Of a stretch of 49,691 nucleotides of DNA, positions 49,691 through 49,691 are shown piece by piece; positions within the stretch are counted from its first letter, which is position 1, and each line of letters opens with the position of its first letter. The stretch comes from Terriglobales bacterium. Its GTDB lineage: Bacteria > Acidobacteriota > Terriglobia > Terriglobales > Acidobacteriaceae. Both the position numbers and the translations under genes were made by a program. The notes beneath the pieces are model-generated. The model was not told the origin of the DNA and ran no database searches. It worked only from the letters and a program-made list of their open reading frames with translations. The stretch is from NCBI GenBank assembly GCA_035567895.1, contig DATMPC010000106.1:1-49691 (forward strand), given 5' to 3'.

Positions 49691-49691
49691 T

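Overview
The window reads as chromosomal DNA of an Acidobacteriota member, most likely class Terriglobia. The indications are a TIGR03436-type VWFA-related protein at the left edge, a very long Oar-like TonB-dependent receptor with an N-terminal carboxypeptidase-regulatory domain, IPT/Ig-like proteins ending in a membrane segment plus a Pro-rich stretch, a long PIG-L-type protein with an NPCBM/NEW3-like tail, DUF3106 and DUF4097 proteins, and many small intergenic dyads and heptamer repeats. Taxonomy is inferred from gene style only; no 16S rRNA is present.

Layout. 1-7 kb: end of a VWFA-related protein, a scar-like stretch with a palindromic element and a tRNA-Pro 3' fragment, a di-heme cytochrome c peroxidase-like protein with IPT domains, a broken methyltransferase, and a DUF4139 protein. 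7-15 kb: a radical SAM enzyme with Cys motifs reminiscent of the Tes/MJ0619 group, an M28 peptidase, a secreted transglutaminase-like protein, a barrel-like protein whose signal peptide is built from short repeats, a PilZ protein and a DUF4097 protein. 15.7-20.3 kb: a four-gene MacB-type ABC export operon. 20.5-24.9 kb: an orphan antitoxin, tRNA-Val(CAC), 3-methyladenine DNA glycosylase I, an ECF sigma/anti-sigma/DUF3106 operon and proline dehydrogenase.

25-47 kb is the most interesting part. A response regulator and histidine kinase (minus strand) precede a tight five-gene operon: Oar-like TonB receptor, a secreted two-domain protein of unknown function, an AtoE-like short-chain fatty acid transporter, a secreted one-domain relative of the two-domain protein, and a YncE-like beta-propeller. 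Divergent from the response regulator runs a second beta-propeller, then a TolC/adaptor/RND tripartite efflux set, a second AtoE-like transporter and a third beta-propeller. Two paralogous secreted proteins with a repeated ferredoxin-like pattern and a secreted cupin follow. The duplicated AtoE and propeller genes, the two-component pair between the arms, and the structured leaders in front of the TonB receptor and the second AtoE gene suggest one regulated uptake/export island for a small organic acid or similar ligand. The ligand is not deducible from sequence.

47-49.7 kb: a small hypothetical protein, a stand-alone receiver protein, a second copy of the palindromic element, a Cys-rich coding remnant, and the C-terminal part of a PIG-L-type protein running off the right edge. 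Starts were adjusted by ribosome binding sites where these were visible; all functional calls are by eye, without database searches.
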